From: Candidatus Staskawiczbacteria bacterium
GTDB taxonomy: Bacteria > Patescibacteriota > Minisyncoccia > Minisyncoccales > Staskawiczbacteraceae
Length of the DNA: 19,265 nucleotides
Assembly (NCBI GenBank): GCA_903850725.1
Contig: CAINMG010000083.1
Span: 1 to 19,265, forward strand
Direction: 5' to 3'
This document shows positions 1 to 6,485 of this stretch, one piece after another (the stretch's first letter is position 1; each line of letters opens with the position of its first letter). The notes below the pieces were generated by a model. That model was not told the DNA's origin, did not search any database, and saw nothing but the letters and a program-made list of their open reading frames with translations. Position numbers and translations under genes: made by a program.

Positions 1-2
1 AA

Positions 3-89
3 GAATTTGAAGAAAAAAACTATATGAAATATCCAGTAACTAACTATCAATATTTTAACAAAACAATTAAAAAAACCACAAATAATTAA
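3..89 (+). CDS. C-terminal end of an unidentified protein (partial)
   Basis: An open frame enters from the left edge and runs 28 codons to a TAA at 87-89. It is lysine- and asparagine-rich, as expected for coding sequence in this AT-rich genome, but too short to assign to a family. The other two forward frames stop within the first 30 bases. The end of the minus-strand transcript described at 99-222 points towards this gene, so the two are convergent. Whether it is a real C-terminus cannot be settled without the upstream sequence. Confidence 0.45.
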   Translation, partial: EFEEKNYMKYPVTNYQYFNKTIKKTTNN

Positions 90-98
90 AAGATTATA

Positions 99-222
99 CA
101 CTCGCTAGACACACTTTTATGAACGGTCTCGAGTGAAACGCTTCATGGCAAATCCTCCTAATCGGAAAGAGTAGAGAGAACGGCTTGCCACTGCCATGCC
201 CTCAAAACTGGGAAATTCACTA
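99..222 (-). ncRNA. Putative structured short RNA or leader transcript, family not recognised
   Basis: The transcript predicted from the consensus promoter is about 120 nt long and more GC-rich than its surroundings. It ends in a stem formed by 135-126 with 110-99 (CACTCG/CGAGTG plus AGAC/GTCT, with a 2-nt bulge and a 15-nt loop). The bases after it are U-rich but not a clean U-tract. Internally CAUGGCA (198-192) can pair with UGCCAUG (150-144), and UGGCAA (190-185) can pair with the overlapping UUGCCA (151-146). These two pairings exclude each other and both cover an AUG. AGGAGG lies at 159-154. I compared it mentally with small SRP RNA, 6S, tmRNA and RNase P and saw no hallmark of any of them. 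It could be an sRNA, or a leader with a 9-codon ORF (146-117). Confidence 0.5.
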
Positions 223-229
223 TATATTA

Positions 230-258
230 ATTATAGCATTTATATGTTTTATTGTCAA
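230..258 (-). promoter_or_regulatory. Perfect consensus sigma-70 promoter for a short RNA
   Basis: Read on the minus strand, TTGACA (258-253), a 17-bp spacer and TATAAT (235-230) match the housekeeping consensus at all 12 positions and in spacing. Transcription would start near 223-221. No other promoter in the window is this good, and there is no long reading frame downstream, so it probably drives a highly expressed short RNA. Confidence 0.85.
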
Positions 259-334
259 GCCTTTTACTCCCCTGCAAAAGACTTGTAAGATGTTTGGCAA
301 AACAACGGCATAGGGTTTGCAAGACTAAAAAAAT

Positions 335-577
335 ATGGACACAACAATTATTACAAATGTTTTATTTACGGTTTTAAGTATTTTTTTGATTATTATCACA
401 TATATTTTTTGGTTATTAGCATCAAGCTTAAAGTCATTAATAGATACAACTGAAAATCAAATAGAAAAGGTCGCAGAAAATATAGATAACATAAGAGCCA
501 AAGCAAAATATAGCCAAACAATATTTGCCTCTGCTATTATGCATTCATTATCATTTATTAAAAAAATAATTAAATAA
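335..577 (+). CDS. Small single-pass membrane protein, unknown function
   Basis: An 80-residue protein with one strong hydrophobic segment (about residues 7-30) followed by a polar, probably helical tail with E/K/N-rich heptads (about 35-60). The shape is that of DUF948-like or similar small envelope proteins, with the N-terminus anchored and the helix on one side of the membrane, but I cannot name a family. The ATG follows an A-rich stretch with no Shine-Dalgarno, as for most genes here. The next gene starts 10 nt downstream and encodes another membrane-anchored helical protein, so the two probably form an operon and may act together at the envelope. Confidence 0.7.
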   Translation: MDTTIITNVLFTVLSIFLIIITYIFWLLASSLKSLIDTTENQIEKVAENIDNIRAKAKYSQTIFASAIMHSLSFIKKIIK

Positions 578-587
578 AACAAAACTT

Positions 588-947
588 ATGAAAAACAATA
601 TTATTTTAAAAAGCATATTAGCTGGGGCAGGCATTGCAACTTTAATCGGAGCAGGAACTGGAGCATATCTTTTATATGGATCAAAAAATGCTAAGAAAAA
701 TCAAAGAAAAGTCAAAGCATGGTCACTTAAAGCAAGAGGAGAAATTTTAGAACAAATAGAAAATTTAACTGAAGTAACCCAAGAAACTTATCACAAAATA
801 ATACAAGAAGTTTCAGACAAATACAAAGTTCTAAAAAATATAAGCCAAGAAGAAATAGCTGAATTTGTAGAAGAGCTAAGGTGCCATTGGGAAAATATTT
901 CTAAAGAGATTAGCAAATCAAATAATAAAAAAATCCTCACAAATTAA
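588..947 (+). CDS. YtxH-like membrane-anchored helical protein
   Basis: A 119-residue protein. Residues about 9-31 form a Gly/Ala-rich transmembrane segment (AGAGIATLIGAGTGAYLLYG), followed directly by a basic patch (SKNAKKNQRK) and a long charged helix to residue 110. This layout of a short N-terminal anchor rich in small residues and then an amphipathic coiled region is that of YtxH-domain proteins, small membrane proteins often linked to stress in Firmicutes; their molecular role is unclear. It sits 10 nt after the gene at 335 and is likely cotranscribed with it. The family call rests on layout, not on a diagnostic catalytic motif. Confidence 0.65.
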   Translation: MKNNIILKSILAGAGIATLIGAGTGAYLLYGSKNAKKNQRKVKAWSLKARGEILEQIENLTEVTQETYHKIIQEVSDKYKVLKNISQEEIAEFVEELRCHWENISKEISKSNNKKILTN

Positions 948-953
948 TAAGAT

Positions 954-1229
954 ATGATAAATAATTTACTCTTTATATTAACAACGCAAATTGAATATAT
1001 TTTAGGCAATTTATTGATCCTAGCAAGTTTGATTATAGAAGAATTAGTCATAGCAATAATAACTCCATCAGGATTTTTTGCCTTAATTTCGTCAGTAATA
1101 TTTCTTGAACTTCTTATTGCCGAAAGCATTATTAAAGACGTCAAAGCAATAAGTTTTAGGAAAAATATCATTGCCATGCCAGGCTGTAATATACTGAGCA
1201 TAACTACGGCATCGTTACATAAGGCATAA
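954..1229 (+). CDS. Doubtful small hydrophobic ORF at the end of the operon
   Basis: A 91-codon frame starts 6 nt after the preceding stop codon, which fits the tight spacing of this operon. It encodes two hydrophobic stretches (about residues 3-36 and 40-60). Against it, the opposite strand carries an 85-codon frame over almost the same bases (944-1201) that shares the same third-codon positions, so codon bias cannot separate them, and neither product is recognisable. I prefer the plus frame because of its position and direction. The region may also be non-coding. Confidence 0.3.
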   Translation: MINNLLFILTTQIEYILGNLLILASLIIEELVIAIITPSGFFALISSVIFLELLIAESIIKDVKAISFRKNIIAMPGCNILSITTASLHKA

Positions 1230-1285
1230 ATAAATTAATAAGGTCGAATTTATGCAAAAAGAAAAAATTAAATAAAAACAAATAT

Positions 1286-1963
1286 ATGAACACAAATTTA
1301 AAAACAATCGTCACAACTTCAGCTTTAGTTTTAGCTATTTCGTTATTGTCTGTAGGATTTTCGCAAGCTTACAATTTTAACCTATTAACTAGCCAATTAG
1401 ACTATGGACAAACCTCAAGTAATGTTACCAACTTACAAACTTTTCTTGCCTCAAGTCCAAGTATTTATCCTCAAGGTAAAGTTACTGGATATTTTGGCCC
1501 ATTAACCAAATCAGCTGTTATGAATTTTCAAAATGCTTATGGGATTGATCAAGTAGGCAGAGTAGGACCTCAAACATTAGCAAAAATTAATAGCTTAATA
1601 ATGTCTGGAGTTGCATTAGTTGGAGGAACCACAAATAGCACAATTGCTCCAACAATATACTCAGTATCAACAAGCACAAATAATACAAGTGCTAATGTAA
1701 ACTGGGCAACAAATGAAAATACTGTAGCAAAAGTTTACTATAGCCCATATCAATTTCAATTGGCAGAAGCTGTAAACAGTTATTCAAAGCCAACAATTAT
1801 TGGTGGCACAGCAACAGCACAAACAACCTCATTTCAAACAAGTCATTATGTAACATTACAAAATCTTTCACCTCATACAATGTATTATTACATAATTGAA
1901 GCAACTGATGCTGATGGAAATTTAAGCTACACTTGGCCAACAGTATTTACTACAAACTACTAA
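1286..1963 (+). CDS. Secreted peptidoglycan-binding protein with an FnIII-like domain
   Basis: A 225-residue protein. Residues 1-28 are a signal peptide (Lys near the start, hydrophobic core, probable cleavage after a SQA motif). Residues about 37-103 form a PG_binding_1 domain: a DYGQTSSNVTNLQTFL-type helix, then GKVTGYFGPLTKSAVMNFQ and GRVGPQTL, the usual three-helix cell-wall-binding repeat. A Ser/Thr/Asn-rich linker follows, and about 122-225 look like a fibronectin type III or purple-acid-phosphatase-N-type beta sandwich (VNWATNENTVAKVYY; LSPHTMYYYIIEATDADGN). Such proteins are exported and held at the peptidoglycan. No catalytic domain is present. The gene follows three small envelope ORFs and ends just before a strong terminator. 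Confidence 0.85.
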   Translation: MNTNLKTIVTTSALVLAISLLSVGFSQAYNFNLLTSQLDYGQTSSNVTNLQTFLASSPSIYPQGKVTGYFGPLTKSAVMNFQNAYGIDQVGRVGPQTLAKINSLIMSGVALVGGTTNSTIAPTIYSVSTSTNNTSANVNWATNENTVAKVYYSPYQFQLAEAVNSYSKPTIIGGTATAQTTSFQTSHYVTLQNLSPHTMYYYIIEATDADGNLSYTWPTVFTTNY

Positions 1964-1972
1964 CTAGAACGA

Positions 1973-2001
1973 AAAAACCACTCTCTGGGGAGTGGCTTTT
2001 T
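1973..2001. terminator. Bidirectional intrinsic terminator
   Basis: CCACTC (1978-1983) pairs with GAGTGG (1990-1995), with A-tracts on the left and TTTTT on the right, so it can work in both directions. It closes the plus-strand gene ending at 1963 and can also serve the convergent minus-strand gene ending at 2096. Confidence 0.85.
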
Positions 2002-2041
2002 GCTGTAAAAAAATAGCAAACAAATCTGCCAGCTATTGTTA

Positions 2042-2069
2042 TATTCGCTCAAACATGTCTGAGCGAATA
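2042..2069. repeat. 10-bp perfect inverted repeat between convergent genes
   Basis: TATTCGCTCA (2042-2051) and its exact reverse complement (2060-2069) are separated by 8 bases containing the palindrome ACATGT. It lies 27 nt beyond the stop of the minus-strand gene at 2096 and lacks a U-tract on either strand. It may stabilise a 3' end or bind a dimeric protein; it is not a typical terminator. Confidence 0.7.
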
Positions 2070-2095
2070 CAATTCCACGATTTCGTAGAATAGAT

Positions 2096-2446
2096 TTATT
2101 CTTCCAATAATTTATCAAATCTCTTTTGAATTTCTTCCATCCTAACCACACTTTCTTGTCTGAAATATTCCAACCATTCTTCTGCTATTTTTACTCTTTC
2201 CCATGGGTCTTTATGAAATTTCTTTTCAAGTTTAAAAAATTTATATTGTAAACTTATGAGAAAATCCAGTTCTTTCTGCTTTTCTTCCTTTGTAGCAAGT
2301 CCCGAATCAAAGTCATTATCAATAAAATCCTTGGCTTCCATCAATACTGACCTAAAAGCGTCTCCTACCATTCTTTCTAATTTTTCAACGTCTTCTCGAG
2401 TATGTTTCTCTGGGAAATAACCTAAAATATTTTTAAATATCCCCAT
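2096..2446 (-). CDS. Unknown charged helical protein
   Basis: A 116-residue protein starting MGIFKNILGYFPEKH, rich in Glu, Lys and Phe and predicted largely helical, with no signal peptide or membrane segment. I recognise no family. I chose the ATG at 2446 rather than the one at 2464. The later start avoids a 14-nt overlap with the upstream gene, leaves a 4-nt gap, and has the A/T-rich pre-start context (AAATTTATG) seen throughout the window. It is downstream of a membrane protein gene and probably forms a two-gene operon with it, so a cytoplasmic partner for that protein is possible, without direct evidence. Confidence 0.65.
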   Translation of the reverse strand: MGIFKNILGYFPEKHTREDVEKLERMVGDAFRSVLMEAKDFIDNDFDSGLATKEEKQKELDFLISLQYKFFKLEKKFHKDPWERVKIAEEWLEYFRQESVVRMEEIQKRFDKLLEE

Positions 2447-2450
2447 AAAT

Positions 2451-3074
2451 TTATTTTTTAACAAAAACCTTTCTTATTAAATCTACCATGCCCATTATGA
2501 TTGCTATTACTCCACCAATTTCTCCAGCTATTCCACCAGCCAACCCGAATATTCCACCAAAAATCCATGCCAACAAACCAAGTGGTAATAATATTATCCA
2601 AGACAAAGAATCGTTTATTTTTTTTGGAATAGCCTTTCTTATCTCGTTTATCATTTTTCCAGAGAAAAACTTATCCTTTGCATATATATATAAAGATACT
2701 CTTGAAATTAGCCAGAAGATAAAACTTATTACTAAAAAAGTTAATAATGAAAAACCAACTAATGTTTTTACATTATATTTATCTTGATAAATCCATTTTC
2801 CCGCATCAAGTGCTCGAGAATTTTCTTCTGAGAGATTATCTCCGCACATTTCGTGCATGGTTATGTTTGTGCCAGAATTCCTATAATTATTCCAGGTTTC
2901 AGGAGAAATCTCTTTACTAGTATAATAACATTCAAAATATAGAGCCACTTCTGATTTTTCGTATTTTAATGATGACCATATAGCACCAACTCCAATAATT
3001 TGAATCAATATAAAGGTAATTATGAAAACAACTTTTAATAATCTGTACCAAACTTTTTCATTTAAATTTTCCAT
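2451..3074 (-). CDS. Multi-pass membrane protein, unknown function
   Basis: A 207-residue protein. Hydrophobic segments are visible at about residues 13-33, 104-124, and a long Gly/Ala/Ile-rich pair at about 158-198 (LAWIFGGIFGLAGGIAGEIG), so three or four passes. A loop of about 70 residues between the first two segments contains three Cys (ECYY, EMCGD), which could form disulfides if exposed outside the cell. The C-terminus is basic (RKVFVKK). I recognise no family. It lies downstream of tRNA-Gly on the same strand and 4 nt before the next gene. Confidence 0.65.
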   Translation of the reverse strand: MENLNEKVWYRLLKVVFIITFILIQIIGVGAIWSSLKYEKSEVALYFECYYTSKEISPETWNNYRNSGTNITMHEMCGDNLSEENSRALDAGKWIYQDKYNVKTLVGFSLLTFLVISFIFWLISRVSLYIYAKDKFFSGKMINEIRKAIPKKINDSLSWIILLPLGLLAWIFGGIFGLAGGIAGEIGGVIAIIMGMVDLIRKVFVKK

Positions 3075-3181
3075 AAATTTATTCTTCTATTTTAATAATA
3101 AAATAAACCGAAATTACCCGGCTTGGATGCTTTACATTTTTACAAAGTATTCGAGTCGAAAAAATTCCTATTTTTACTATG

Positions 3182-3253
3182 AGCGGGTAAGGAGAGTTGA
3201 ACTCCTGTCACAACTTTGGAAAAGTTGGGTAATAGCCGTTATACGATACCCGC
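3182..3253 (-). tRNA. tRNA-Gly (anticodon UCC)
   Basis: On the minus strand a full cloverleaf can be drawn. The acceptor GCGGGTA (3253-3247) pairs with TACCCGC (3189-3183). The anticodon stem CAACT/AGTTG encloses the loop TTTCCAA, anticodon TCC. The T-stem AGGAG/CTCCT encloses TTCAACT. The discriminator base is T (U), which is usual for bacterial tRNA-Gly. CCA is not encoded. The first 15 nt of the tRNA also encode the last four codons and stop of the upstream gene (3239-3919), so the two overlap in sense orientation. Confidence 0.93.
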
Positions 3254-3919
3254 ATTTATTTGTTCTGTGGCTGTTTCTATCCAGCCAATTATTCGTCTAT
3301 GTAGTCTTCTACCAAATTGTTTTTTAGAATAAGACTTTATGTGTAAATGAAGCGTGCCATACGGCAAAACATTTTTTTTAACCTTTGACTTATTAATTCT
3401 CTTATCAATATATGTCTTACCAAATTGTTTTTTAGGAATACCAGCTATCTTTGACCAATAATTTATAACTTTTTTAATATCATTATCTGGATATATATGA
3501 ACAAAGGGATTTAAATTTTCATTTTTTAAATTACAAATTTCTTTAAACCAATTTACAATAATTTTTATTGTTTCAGGATCAGAATTAGAGAACCTCGTTA
3601 TTTCATTTGACTTACTCCCTTCACCTAAATAAAGACCTATCCCCAACATCCATAAATCTCTTTTTGTAATTTTACCAAGATCTTTTTCTGCTACAATTTT
3701 CATCTCTGATATTTCTTGTATTTTTTGATTATGTTTAAATGAAGCAGATTTTAATTTAGCCAATCCAACCCTTTCTATAACTTTTTTATTCGGAGAATAG
3801 GGAATTTTACAAAGCCAATTACTCAAAGTGCTTTTGCTTACTCCTAATTTTTGATTAATCATATTATAGGAATAACCTTTTTTCCTATAATTTATAGATT
3901 TTTCTTTTAAGCTTTTCAT
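3239..3919 (-). CDS. HTH protein with LAGLIDADG-like (homing-endonuclease-fold) domain
   Basis: A 226-residue basic protein. Residues about 12-40 form a helix-turn-helix (YRKKGYSYNMINQKLGVSKS, then STLSNWL). A LAGLIDADG-type helix LWMLGIGLYLGEGSK follows at 89-103, then the ITRFSNSDPETIKIIVNWF strand-helix and the YWSKIAGIPKKQF segment typical of a family that is common in CPR bacteria and archaea. The acidic Glu in GLYLGEGS sits where homing endonucleases carry a catalytic acid; only one such motif is clear, so a monomer would have one half-site and cleavage activity is uncertain. It lies between tRNA-Pro and tRNA-Gly, and its last codons (A-G-I-V-stop) are read from the tRNA-Gly 5' end. That suggests an ORF that lost its own stop and now runs into the tRNA. 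Confidence 0.75.
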   Translation of the reverse strand: MKSLKEKSINYRKKGYSYNMINQKLGVSKSTLSNWLCKIPYSPNKKVIERVGLAKLKSASFKHNQKIQEISEMKIVAEKDLGKITKRDLWMLGIGLYLGEGSKSNEITRFSNSDPETIKIIVNWFKEICNLKNENLNPFVHIYPDNDIKKVINYWSKIAGIPKKQFGKTYIDKRINKSKVKKNVLPYGTLHLHIKSYSKKQFGRRLHRRIIGWIETATEQINAGIV

Positions 3920-3923
3920 TTTT

Positions 3924-3953
3924 TATAGTTGTTTAATTGTACATACAACTATA
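3924..3953 (-). promoter_or_regulatory. Inverted repeat (candidate operator) at the start site of the HTH gene
   Basis: TATAGTTGT (3924-3932) and ACAACTATA (3945-3953) are exact reverse complements separated by 12 bp. They cover the expected transcription start and 5' leader of the gene starting at 3919, and touch its -10 box. A dimeric HTH protein, possibly the gene's own product, could bind here to repress its promoter. Alternatively the RNA hairpin could act on translation. Confidence 0.5.
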
Positions 3954-3981
3954 TTATAACATACTAAAGATACAGGTTCAA
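3953..3981 (-). promoter_or_regulatory. Promoter of the HTH/LAGLIDADG gene
   Basis: On the minus strand, TTGAAC (3981-3976), a 17-bp spacer and a perfect TATAAT (3958-3953). The start site would be near 3946, inside the inverted repeat, giving a leader of about 27 nt. Confidence 0.65.
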
Positions 3982-4006
3982 TACAATATATAAAATGACA
4001 AACTTG

Positions 4007-4077
4007 TCGGGGTGCTGGGATTCGAACCCAGACTAAATCGTCCCAAACGATTCGTGCTACCGTTACACTACACCCCG
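4007..4077 (-). tRNA. tRNA-Pro (anticodon UGG)
   Basis: The acceptor CGGGGTG (4077-4071) pairs with CACCCCG (4014-4008), discriminator A. The D-arm is GTGTAACGGTAGCAC. The anticodon stem AATCG/CGATT encloses TTTGGGA, anticodon TGG. The T-arm CTGGG-TTCGAAT-CCCAG is canonical. C1-G72 with A73 fits bacterial tRNA-Pro. CCA is not encoded (A is followed by CAA). Confidence 0.95.
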
Positions 4078-4095
4078 ATATATTTTCCTTATCTA

Positions 4096-4125
4096 ATTAT
4101 ATAGCATTTTTTTACTGAAAGTCAA
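4096..4125 (-). promoter_or_regulatory. Promoter of tRNA-Pro
   Basis: TTGACT (4125-4120), an 18-bp spacer and TATAAT (4101-4096) lie 19 bp upstream of the tRNA 5' end, so the primary transcript would carry a leader of about a dozen bases. Confidence 0.75.
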
Positions 4126-4147
4126 AATAAATATACTAAAATTAAAC

Positions 4148-4176
4148 TTTTAATTATTACGTATTTATGGTATAAT
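4148..4176 (+). promoter_or_regulatory. Likely promoter of the ABC efflux operon
   Basis: A perfect TATAAT (4171-4176) lies 29 bp before the adaptor gene. The matching -35 at 17-bp spacing (TTTTAA, 4148-4153) is weak. It is divergent from the tRNA-Pro promoter, with under 25 bp between the two -35 boxes. Start context and AT content fit, but the -35 leaves some doubt. Confidence 0.5.
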
Positions 4177-4205
4177 TACAAAATATCAATTAATTATACA
4201 AAACT

Positions 4206-5756
4206 ATGAAAATACATCTTTCAAAATTTTTAAGAAAATGGTCAAAGAAAAAAATAATCTGGACAGTTATAATAATTTTAATTATTGCGGGTATAAGCTG
4301 GTTAATCTTTGGACGAGGCAAAGACTTAAGCTCAATACAAACAACCAAAGCAACCTTGCAAAATTTAGAACAAACTGTTTTAACAACTGGACAAGTTGTT
4401 AGTGGAGTTAGTCTAGATTTAAGCTTTCAAGGTTCTGGAATTGTAAGACAAGTTCTAGTAAAAGAAGGGGGCAAAGTTTATTCCGGACAAACCTTAGCAA
4501 TTTTAGACCAATCAATAGCTAAAGCTAATTTAATAATTGCTGAAGGCTCTTTTGCACAAGCAAAAGCAAATTATGAAAAACTTATTGCAGGATCTACAGC
4601 TGAAGATATAAAAGTATATGAAGACACAGTTACATCTGCAAAACAAGACCTAAGCAATGCTTATGGAGATGCTCTAACATATTTAGAAGATGCTTATATT
4701 AAAATTTATAATTCATTTACTACAATTTCAACAATTAAAGATACTTATTTTTCATCAGCAGATCAAGAGGGTATAAGATTCCAAAACAGTAAAGATATAA
4801 TTTCTCAAAATTTAACAATAGTCAAATCTAATTTAGATAAAGCTAGGGCAAGTCAAAAAAATTATGACATTGATACAGCTTTATCTGAAACACAAAAAGC
4901 ATTAAATAGTTCCTCCGAAGCTTTAAAAATCATTAGAGATACAGTAGATGAAGGTATATATAATTCGAGGGTAACATCCACAGACAAAACATCAATAGAT
5001 ACTCAAAGAGGTTATATTAATACAGCAACAATAAATATAACTAATTCACAGCAAGCCATTTTTTCTTATAAATTAGCTCTAACAAAAGCAGAAAGTCAAT
5101 TAACACTTAAAAAAGCCTCTGCCAGAAAAGAAGATATTGATTTATATAAAGCTCAAATGCTTTCAGCAGAAGGACAAGTTGCTTCAGCTAGAGCAACTTT
5201 AAACAATACTGTTTTAACAGCTCCTATTTCTGGAACTATAACTTTAGTTGATACTAAGATTGGTCAATTAGCAACAGCTACGGTTAAAGTTATGATTTTG
5301 CAAGACATTTCAAGTTTACACACAGAATCTGATGTATCAGAAGCAAACATTGCTTCATTAAAAGTGGGGCAAACAATTGATTATACTTTTGACGCATTAG
5401 GGCCTGATAAACATTTTACTGGAACAGTTTTAACAATAGATCCAGCATCAACTGTAATTTCTGGAGTTGTAAATTACAGTATAAAAGGAGGTTTAGAAAA
5501 CATACCTGAAGTAAAGCCTGGCATGACAGTTAACATGACAATTGTGGTGGCAAAAAAAGATAATGTCCTAGCAGTTCCATCTTTAGCGGTTATAAATAAA
5601 AATAATAAAAAGTATATTAGAGTAATCACAGATTCAAAACTTAAAACATTTTCTGAGGTAGAAGTTAAGACAGGGCTTCAAGCAGACGGCGGATTAATCG
5701 AAATTCTATCTGGTATCAGTGACGGTCAAGAAGTTGTTACTTATTTAAAACCTTAA
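4206..5756 (+). CDS. HlyD/MacA-like periplasmic-adaptor subunit of an ABC exporter
   Basis: A 516-residue protein. A basic N-terminus and one membrane anchor (about 17-36) are followed by a split biotinyl-lipoyl-like domain: first half about 76-101 (GSGIVRQVLVKEGGKVYSGQ), second half about 335-363 (NTVLTAPISGTITLVDTKIG). Between them lies a helical hairpin of about 230 residues rich in Ala, Lys, Gln and Ser. A beta-barrel (about 365-450) and a membrane-proximal domain ending in GQEVVTYLKP complete the fold. MacA and YknX have about 370-380 residues, so the hairpin region here is roughly 140 residues longer. In an organism without an obvious outer-membrane partner, the adaptor would act outside the membrane with the ATPase and permeases downstream. 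It is the first gene of the operon, 5 nt before the ATPase. Confidence 0.88.
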   Translation: MKIHLSKFLRKWSKKKIIWTVIIILIIAGISWLIFGRGKDLSSIQTTKATLQNLEQTVLTTGQVVSGVSLDLSFQGSGIVRQVLVKEGGKVYSGQTLAILDQSIAKANLIIAEGSFAQAKANYEKLIAGSTAEDIKVYEDTVTSAKQDLSNAYGDALTYLEDAYIKIYNSFTTISTIKDTYFSSADQEGIRFQNSKDIISQNLTIVKSNLDKARASQKNYDIDTALSETQKALNSSSEALKIIRDTVDEGIYNSRVTSTDKTSIDTQRGYINTATINITNSQQAIFSYKLALTKAESQLTLKKASARKEDIDLYKAQMLSAEGQVASARATLNNTVLTAPISGTITLVDTKIGQLATATVKVMILQDISSLHTESDVSEANIASLKVGQTIDYTFDALGPDKHFTGTVLTIDPASTVISGVVNYSIKGGLENIPEVKPGMTVNMTIVVAKKDNVLAVPSLAVINKNNKKYIRVITDSKLKTFSEVEVKTGLQADGGLIEILSGISDGQEVVTYLKP

Positions 5757-5761
5757 TTTTT

Positions 5762-6478
5762 ATGACACTAATAAAAATACAAAATTTAAAAAAGAATTAT
5801 GTAAACGACGAAGTTATCACGCATGTTTTACATGATGTAAATTTTGAAATAAATGAAGGAGAATTTGTAGCAATTATGGGACCTTCTGGATCTGGCAAAT
5901 CAACATTGATGCATATTTTAAGCTTTTTAGATAGAGCAACTTCTGGTGTTTTTGAATTTGAAGGCAAAGACACTAAAGATTTTGATGATGATTATTTAGC
6001 TGTTTTAAGAAATGAAAAAATAGGATTTGTATTCCAATCTTTTAATTTACTTGCTCGTACAACTGTTTTAGACAATGTAAAGTTACCGCTTATTTATAGC
6101 AAAAGAAAAGATTATGACAAATTAGCAGAAAAAGCTTTGGCCTCTGTGGGACTTTCTCATAGATTAAAATATTTTACAAACCAAATCTCTGGTGGAGAAA
6201 AACAAAGAGTAGCTATCGCTCGCGCTCTAGTAAATGAACCAGCTGTTTTGTTTGCCGATGAACCCACCGGGAATTTGGATTCAAAATCTGGAAATACAGT
6301 TATGGCAATTTTGCAAAAGCTAAATAACGAAGGCAAAACAATTATTTTAGTTACTCACGAGACCGACACCGCCAACCACGCCAAACGTATAATCCGCGTA
6401 AAAGATGGAATGATTGTAGCTGACGAAAAAGTTTTGAACCGCACCATCGCCCAACCCGACAAAGAACTTATAAAATAA
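5762..6478 (+). CDS. MacB/LolD-type ABC transporter ATP-binding protein
   Basis: A 238-residue nucleotide-binding domain with all motifs in order: Walker A GPSGSGKST (40-48), Q-loop Gln92 (FVFQSFNLL), signature SGGEKQ (143-148), Walker B AVLFADE (161-167) followed by PTGNLD, and the switch His199. The sequence is of the o228/MacB-LolD class, which powers extracytoplasmic substrate export with FtsX-type permeases. It is the only ATPase in the locus, so it presumably serves both permeases at 8563 and 11501. The last 40 or so codons switch to C-ending codons, unlike the A/T-ending body of the gene, and this continues into the next gene. Confidence 0.95.
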   Translation: MTLIKIQNLKKNYVNDEVITHVLHDVNFEINEGEFVAIMGPSGSGKSTLMHILSFLDRATSGVFEFEGKDTKDFDDDYLAVLRNEKIGFVFQSFNLLARTTVLDNVKLPLIYSKRKDYDKLAEKALASVGLSHRLKYFTNQISGGEKQRVAIARALVNEPAVLFADEPTGNLDSKSGNTVMAILQKLNNEGKTIILVTHETDTANHAKRIIRVKDGMIVADEKVLNRTIAQPDKELIK

Positions 6479-6485
6479 ATTTATT

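Noticed and set aside
99..222. Small SRP RNA, 6S, tmRNA or RNase P as the identity of the short RNA
   Set aside because: The GGAAGCAG apical motif of SRP RNA, the long bubble-hairpin of 6S, the tRNA-like ends of tmRNA and the conserved RNase P cores were not visible.
944..1201. 85-codon minus-strand ORF opposite the frame at 954-1229
   Set aside because: It overlaps the plus frame almost completely, faces the operon and has no recognisable product. The plus frame fits the operon spacing better, though neither is certain.
1960..2151. 63-codon minus-strand ORF over the terminator
   Set aside because: It runs through the terminator and the inverted repeat at 2042 and overlaps the C-terminus of the better gene at 2096.
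3022..3327. Plus-strand ORF of about 100 codons across tRNA-Gly
   Set aside because: It is antisense to a clear tRNA and to the HTH gene, with no plausible product.
3182..4077. Alternative genetic code (TGA = Gly) suggested by the CPR-like context
   Set aside because: The tRNA-Gly has anticodon UCC, not UCA, and the conserved genes are uninterrupted with normal glycine codons and no in-frame TGA.
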